Shown here: piece by piece, positions 5,529 through 8,595 of the stretch | How positions within the stretch are numbered: position 1 is the first letter of the stretch | Layout: each line of letters opens with the position of its first letter | Assembly: GCA_003141915.1 (NCBI GenBank) | Contig: PLNY01000259.1 | Span: 1-8,595, forward strand | Direction of reading: 5' to 3' | DNA length: 8,595 bases | Source of the DNA: Anaerolineae bacterium | Lineage (GTDB): Bacteria > Chloroflexota > Anaerolineae > Anaerolineales > Villigracilaceae | Translations under genes and position numbers: made by a program | Notes under the pieces: generated by a model | Database searches by the model: none | The model's input: only the letters and a program-made list of their open reading frames with translations | Told to the model about the DNA's origin: nothing

Positions 5529-5646
5529 CAAAAGCATAGCCAAAGTTTCCAATTCGTTTTCATTCATTATGGAATACGACGATGGAGAATCGATCCGCAT
5601 GGACTTCGAATCGAAGCCAGTTTCACAGCAAGGAGGCGATGATGCA

Positions 5647-6090
5647 ATGAAGGGTGAACCGGTCATGGTCATGCTTGTGGAAGACAATCTTGATCACGCG
5701 GAATTGGTCATGCGTACTCTGGCAGACCATCGCGTTGCCAATCGAATCCGCCATTTCACAGACGGGCAAACCGCGCTGGATTATCTTCTTCGTAATGGCG
5801 AATTTTCGGATCCCGCCGCCAGTCCGCGTCCGCACGTGATCCTGCTTGATTTACGCCTGCCGCGCGTAGACGGTCTGCAGATTCTGGAAATCATTAAAAA
5901 TAATGATGAACTCAAAGCCATCCCCGTAGTCATCCTCACCACCTCGGAGGCGGAGAAAGACATAGTGCGGGCCTATAACCAATACGCCAACAGTTATCTG
6001 GTCAAGCCTCTGGGTTATGAGGAATTCAAGAAACTGATGGACGATTTGGGGTTTTACTGGCTGGGATGGAATACGCATCCAAATATTTGA
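5647..6090 (+). CDS. Rcp1-type single-domain response regulator
   Basis: This 147-residue receiver-only protein is of the CheY/Rcp1 type. In cyanobacteria such proteins take phosphate from phytochrome-like kinases and act through protein contacts rather than DNA. Key residues are the acidic pocket E12/D13 in 'MLVEDNLDHAELV', the phosphoacceptor D68 in 'VILLDLRLPRVDGL', the switch T98 in 'VILTTSEAEKD', and K120 in 'YLVKPLGYEEF'. The insertion 'YLLRNGEFSDPAASPRP' and the tail 'MDDLGFYWLGWN' are characteristic of the Rcp1 subgroup. I chose ATG 5647 because AAGGAGG (5630-5636) precedes it by 10 nt and the protein then has the family's usual length. An in-frame ATG at 5569 would give 173 residues but lacks a ribosome site. 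The REC-PAS-HD-GYP gene follows after 16 bp. No output domain and no cognate kinase are present here. Confidence 0.93.
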   Translation: MKGEPVMVMLVEDNLDHAELVMRTLADHRVANRIRHFTDGQTALDYLLRNGEFSDPAASPRPHVILLDLRLPRVDGLQILEIIKNNDELKAIPVVILTTSEAEKDIVRAYNQYANSYLVKPLGYEEFKKLMDDLGFYWLGWNTHPNI

Positions 6091-6106
6091 ATCCAGATCG
6101 AATGGA

Positions 6107-7519
6107 ATGTTAAGTATCCCCTCTATTGAAATTCTATTGGTCGAAGACGAATCAGCGCATGCCGAGTTGATCCAGCGTGCCTTTGAAGATCAGGCGCCGG
6201 CTGTACATATCGAACGTGTCTCACTGCTTTCCAAGGCACGCGGATATCTTTCCAACACGAAGCCTGATCTCATCATCACTGACTGGCATTTGCCGGATGG
6301 CAACGGCCTGGAGCTTTTATCAGGGCAGGACAATTCTTTGGACGTGCCGGTCATCTTCATGACCAGCTATGGAAGCGAACGCATCGCGGTCGAGGCAATA
6401 TCATCGGGCGCATTGGATTACGTAGTGAAATCCCCGGAATCCTTGATGGACATGCCGCACATCGCCGAACGCGCCATTCAGCAAGGTGCGGCCAAGATCG
6501 AACGCGCCCGTATGCAGGAAGCCCTGGCACGAAGCGAGAGTCAATTCAGATTGCTTGCTGAAAATGCCAGCGACATGATTTCCCGCCACGATAACCAAGG
6601 CGTGTTTCGATACGCTTCCCCCGCCTCCCGCACGATCATTGGATTTGAACCTGAAGAATTAATCGGCCTGGGAGCGTTGGAATTCATCCACCCAGAAGAC
6701 ACACCGAAAATTATGGCAATGGCGAAGGTACAACCCAAAAAAGATTCGACATACATCTTCTCGTATCGAGCCAGACAAAAGGATGGGCAATATGTATGGC
6801 TGGAAACGTCTGCCCGCGCCATCCTGGATGAAAAAACAGATTCCGTGATCGAGATTCAAGCTGCATCCCGTGATATCACAGAACGAAAACGGACCGAGGA
6901 AGCTCTTCAGATCGCTCATCAAAATCTGGAGGAGGCCTATGACCGTACGATTGAAGGTTGGATTCGGGCGCTGGATCTGCGCGACCGCGAAACGGAAGGC
7001 CACACTCAACGTGTCACTGAAATGACTCTCAAAGTGGCGCGCGCACTCGGCCTGCCTGAATCTGAGATGATCCATGTGCGAAGAGGCGCCCTGCTTCATG
7101 ATATCGGAAAGATTGCCATTCCCGATGAAATCACCAAGAAAACCGGGCCGCTTAGCGAGCAAGAGTGGGACCTCATGCGAAAGCATCCTCAATATGCCTA
7201 CGATATGCTCTTTCCCATTCCTTATTTGCGGCCGGCCTTGGATATTCCCTATTGTCATCATGAACGATGGGACGGAAGCGGTTATCCGCGCGGATTAAAG
7301 GGAGAAAAAATTCCAATCACTGCGCGCATGTTTGCCATTATTGATGTATGGGATGCACTGATGAGCAACCGTCCCTACCACAAACCGAACTCCCATGATG
7401 ACACCATCGCCTTTCTCAAGACAGAGGCAGGACATCTATTCGATGCACGTCTGGTTGAATTGTTCCTGCGCATTCTGAAACAGGAACTACTTCAGGCGGG
7501 AATTCAAGATAGCTCGTAA
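6107..7519 (+). CDS. REC-PAS-HD-GYP response regulator, predicted cyclic di-GMP phosphodiesterase
   Basis: This 470-residue protein has three domains. The receiver (about 6-125) has E13/D14, the phosphoacceptor D59 in 'IITDWHLPDGNG', T86, and K108 in 'YVVKSP'. A helix of about 20 residues leads to a PAS domain (about 143-260) starting 'SESQFRLLAENASDMISRHD' and ending in the PAC-like 'EIQAASRDITERK'. A coiled segment then joins the HD-GYP domain (about 275-462). This shows E295 and H299 ('ETEGHTQRV'), the HD pair H331/D332 with K335 ('LLHDIGKIAIPD'), H360, H384/H385, 'DGSGYPRGLKGEKI' (389-402, the GYP motif) and D413 ('IIDVWDALMS'). These are all the ligands of the trinuclear-iron HD-GYP enzymes, so hydrolysis of c-di-GMP to pGpG or GMP is expected. 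ATG 6107 lacks a clear ribosome site and lies 16 bp after the Rcp1-type gene, so coupling is likely. There is no membrane segment. Confidence 0.95.
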   Translation: MLSIPSIEILLVEDESAHAELIQRAFEDQAPAVHIERVSLLSKARGYLSNTKPDLIITDWHLPDGNGLELLSGQDNSLDVPVIFMTSYGSERIAVEAISSGALDYVVKSPESLMDMPHIAERAIQQGAAKIERARMQEALARSESQFRLLAENASDMISRHDNQGVFRYASPASRTIIGFEPEELIGLGALEFIHPEDTPKIMAMAKVQPKKDSTYIFSYRARQKDGQYVWLETSARAILDEKTDSVIEIQAASRDITERKRTEEALQIAHQNLEEAYDRTIEGWIRALDLRDRETEGHTQRVTEMTLKVARALGLPESEMIHVRRGALLHDIGKIAIPDEITKKTGPLSEQEWDLMRKHPQYAYDMLFPIPYLRPALDIPYCHHERWDGSGYPRGLKGEKIPITARMFAIIDVWDALMSNRPYHKPNSHDDTIAFLKTEAGHLFDARLVELFLRILKQELLQAGIQDSS

Positions 7520-7554
7520 GACATTTAAGACCTATCAGACTCATAAGCTTCCGG

Positions 7555-7692
7555 ATTAACGCAATTCGGCATCTGTTTCATCTTCGACAAAAATCCAGCA
7601 TTCACCAAATGACGCGTTGTTGAGTTGAGCGGGACATGCAGCGAGACGAAATCCGATTCGCGCAACAAACATTTAGCCACTTCCAAGTATAC
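7555..7692 (-). pseudogene. Remnant of a D-2-hydroxyacid dehydrogenase (hydroxypyruvate/glyoxylate reductase type)
   Basis: An open minus-strand frame (7722-7525) encodes a stretch 'LLRESDFVSLHVPLNSTTR' followed by 'HLVNAGFLSKMKQ'. This is the characteristic segment of the NAD-binding domain of D-isomer 2-hydroxyacid dehydrogenases (the 'ADFVSLHVPLTPETRHLI...MK' block just after the dinucleotide fold). Only about 45 codons match. The upstream catalytic domain, the GxGxxG motif, the catalytic Arg/Glu/His and everything after the 'MK' are gone: the frame ends in unrelated residues and a stop. Intact enzymes have about 310-530 residues, so this cannot be functional. It lies between the HD-GYP gene and a glycerate 2-kinase gene, an enzyme that often accompanies hydroxypyruvate reductase, so it may be the decayed former neighbour. 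Its 5' edge overlaps the presumed promoter of the kinase. Confidence 0.65.
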
Positions 7693-7693
7693 T
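7688..7693 (+). promoter_or_regulatory. Possible -10 element (TATACT) of the glycerate 2-kinase gene
   Basis: TATACT lies six bases before the ATG at 7700, so transcription would start at or within a base or two of the start codon, giving a leaderless mRNA. No clear -35 is present at 16-18 bp, and no Shine-Dalgarno sequence precedes the ATG, which fits leaderless initiation. This is motif evidence only. Confidence 0.3.
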
Positions 7694-7699
7694 GCAAGC

Positions 7700-8595
7700 A
7701 TGGACGCCAATCGTTTCGTCACTCAAAGTTTGCGCGAGCCGCGCATCACGAGCATCCTCGCCGCGGCGATTGATGCAGTGGAACCGGGTAAACTTGTTCG
7801 GGAATATTTACAAAAAGCAGATTTACCAAATCATGGTCGCATTTTCTTATTAGGAATTGGAAAAGCATCCGAAGCGATGACAATTGCCGCATCTGAATTC
7901 TTTAACAATTTCGCCGAATCCTTAATCATCACTAAACACGCTTCGCCACCTCGCCGACAACGTATGACCGTTATGGAAAGCGGACATCCCATTCCTGATG
8001 AACGCAGTCTCGCAGCGGGACAAGCCGCGTTGGATTTTGTCTTCAACCTTAAAGAAAATGATCTGCTGATTTGTTTGATCTCCGGCGGAGGCTCAGCGCT
8101 GGTCACCGCACCGCGCAAAGGGATTACATTAAAAGAAATTCAAACGCAAACATCGGAGTTGTTGGCAAACGGCGCGACGATTAATGAGATCAATGCCTTG
8201 CGCCGACAGCTAGATCGCATCAAAGGCGGCGGACTGGCGCGCGCTACGAAAGCAAAAATCGCTAGCTTGATTTTGTCTGATGTGATTGGCAATTCACTGG
8301 AAACCATTGCATCGGGCTTGACGGTTGATCCATCGCTTGGAATGCGCGTACAAAATATTATTATTGGAGACATTCACATCGCAGCACAAGCCGCACAACA
8401 ACAAGCAATCACGGAAGGATTCGAATCCGAATTCTTGACCTTGCAAATCAAGGGTGAAGCGAGGGACGTTGGATTGCATTTTGCAAAAAGATTGAAAGAA
8501 GAAAGCGTCGACCTGGGGTTCTCGAAGGGACAAAAAAGAAAAAGTCCGTTTTGTTTGATTGCTGGCGGAGAAACTACAGTCACAATTAAAGGCAA
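7700..8595 (+). CDS. Glycerate 2-kinase (GckA/MOFRL family), N-terminal 298 residues, cut by window end
   Basis: An open frame starts at ATG 7700 and continues without a stop to the end of the window. Full-length enzymes have about 420-450 residues. The family phosphorylates D-glycerate to 2-phosphoglycerate with ATP, feeding photorespiratory, serine-cycle or sugar-acid carbon into glycolysis. Landmarks are 'LLGIGKASEAM' (50-60, with the conserved lysine K55), 'ESGHPIPDERS' (93-103), 'LISGGGSAL' (126-134), 'NALRRQLDRIKGGGLAR' (165-181), 'LILSDVIGNSLETIASG' (190-206) and 'IAGGETTVTIKG' (287-298), which begins the MOFRL-associated C-terminal part. One small oddity is 'SGLTVDPS', where the family usually has 'SGPTV'. 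There is no ribosome site; a TATACT box six bases upstream suggests a leaderless transcript. A hydroxyacid dehydrogenase remnant is adjacent on the other strand. Confidence 0.92.
   Translation, partial: MDANRFVTQSLREPRITSILAAAIDAVEPGKLVREYLQKADLPNHGRIFLLGIGKASEAMTIAASEFFNNFAESLIITKHASPPRRQRMTVMESGHPIPDERSLAAGQAALDFVFNLKENDLLICLISGGGSALVTAPRKGITLKEIQTQTSELLANGATINEINALRRQLDRIKGGGLARATKAKIASLILSDVIGNSLETIASGLTVDPSLGMRVQNIIIGDIHIAAQAAQQQAITEGFESEFLTLQIKGEARDVGLHFAKRLKEESVDLGFSKGQKRKSPFCLIAGGETTVTIKG

Larger units (their letters stand above)
5359..5646. other. 288-bp divergent intergenic region with two promoters
   Basis: This region separates the minus-strand partner-switch genes from the plus-strand regulator genes. 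It holds a minus-strand extended -10 (5406-5414), a plus-strand extended -10 (5520-5528), a 7-bp inverted repeat (5486-5507), and a plus-strand leader of about 110 nt. An in-frame ATG at 5569 would add 26 residues to the response regulator but has no ribosome site. No RNA gene or known riboswitch was recognised. Confidence 0.6.

Noticed and set aside
5569..5646. Upstream in-frame start (ATG 5569) giving a 26-residue N-terminal extension of the Rcp1-type regulator
   Set aside because: No ribosome site precedes it, the extension is not like family members, and AAGGAGG sits correctly for ATG 5647.
6659..7261. 200-codon minus-strand open frame opposite the HD-GYP gene
   Set aside because: It is antisense to the conserved PAS and HD-GYP coding sequence; the peptide looks random and there is no promoter or ribosome site.
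7831..8595. Several minus-strand open frames over the glycerate 2-kinase region
   Set aside because: The plus-strand frame from 7700 is continuous and carries all family motifs; the others are shadows of it.
1..8595. CRISPR arrays, tRNA or rRNA genes, insertion sequences, attachment sites
   Set aside because: No regularly spaced repeats, cloverleaf-like sequence, transposase motifs or terminal inverted repeats with target duplications were seen on either strand.

Overview
The protein families in this window fit a bacterium of the Chloroflexota, most likely class Anaerolineae. The clues are an Rcp1-type response regulator ending in a GFYWLGWN motif, the secreted helical protein, and the N-terminus of the sugar transferase ('RSSEHRILLILGDLV'). 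This placement is by recognition of sequence style, not by a search. No rRNA, tRNA, CRISPR array, transposase or phage gene was seen. The window holds ten protein-coding genes (two of them cut by the window ends) and one gene remnant.

Minus-strand block 1 (4402 down to 1) starts with a secreted helical protein of unknown function, followed by a 13-bp perfect hairpin. A well-formed promoter (TTGCTT, 17 bp, TATACT) then leads into a RidA-family deaminase, a PhoB/OmpR-type response regulator whose GTG start touches the RidA stop (TGAGTG), and its membrane histidine kinase. After a 54-bp AT-rich gap come an ExoA-like glycosyltransferase and the first 46 codons of a polyprenyl-phosphate sugar transferase that overlaps it by 8 bp. 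The last two are exopolysaccharide genes. The promoter region of the secreted-protein gene carries a perfect TGTAAAA-N4-TGTAAAA direct repeat (11-bp period). This is the architecture bound by PhoB/PhoP-type regulators, so that gene may be a target of the adjacent two-component system.

Minus-strand block 2 (5358 down to 4540) encodes a partner-switching pair: a STAS-domain anti-sigma-factor antagonist (RsbV/SpoIIAA type) and an RsbW-type ATPase/serine kinase. The matching PP2C phosphatase and sigma factor are not in the window.

Plus-strand block 3 (5647 to 7519) is transcribed divergently from block 2. It encodes an Rcp1-like single-domain response regulator and a REC-PAS-HD-GYP protein with all expected metal ligands, predicted to degrade cyclic di-GMP. 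Blocks 2 and 3 share a 288-bp intergenic region with two back-to-back extended -10 promoters, TGATATAAT and TGATAAAAT.

The right end (7520 to 8595) has a short remnant of a D-2-hydroxyacid dehydrogenase on the minus strand. It lies beside the 5' 298 codons of a glycerate 2-kinase (GckA/MOFRL type) on the plus strand, which runs off the window.

Together this is a signalling-dense stretch (two-component, partner-switching and c-di-GMP modules) next to exopolysaccharide genes, consistent with control of the cell surface or of a switch between lifestyles. That overall reading is inference.
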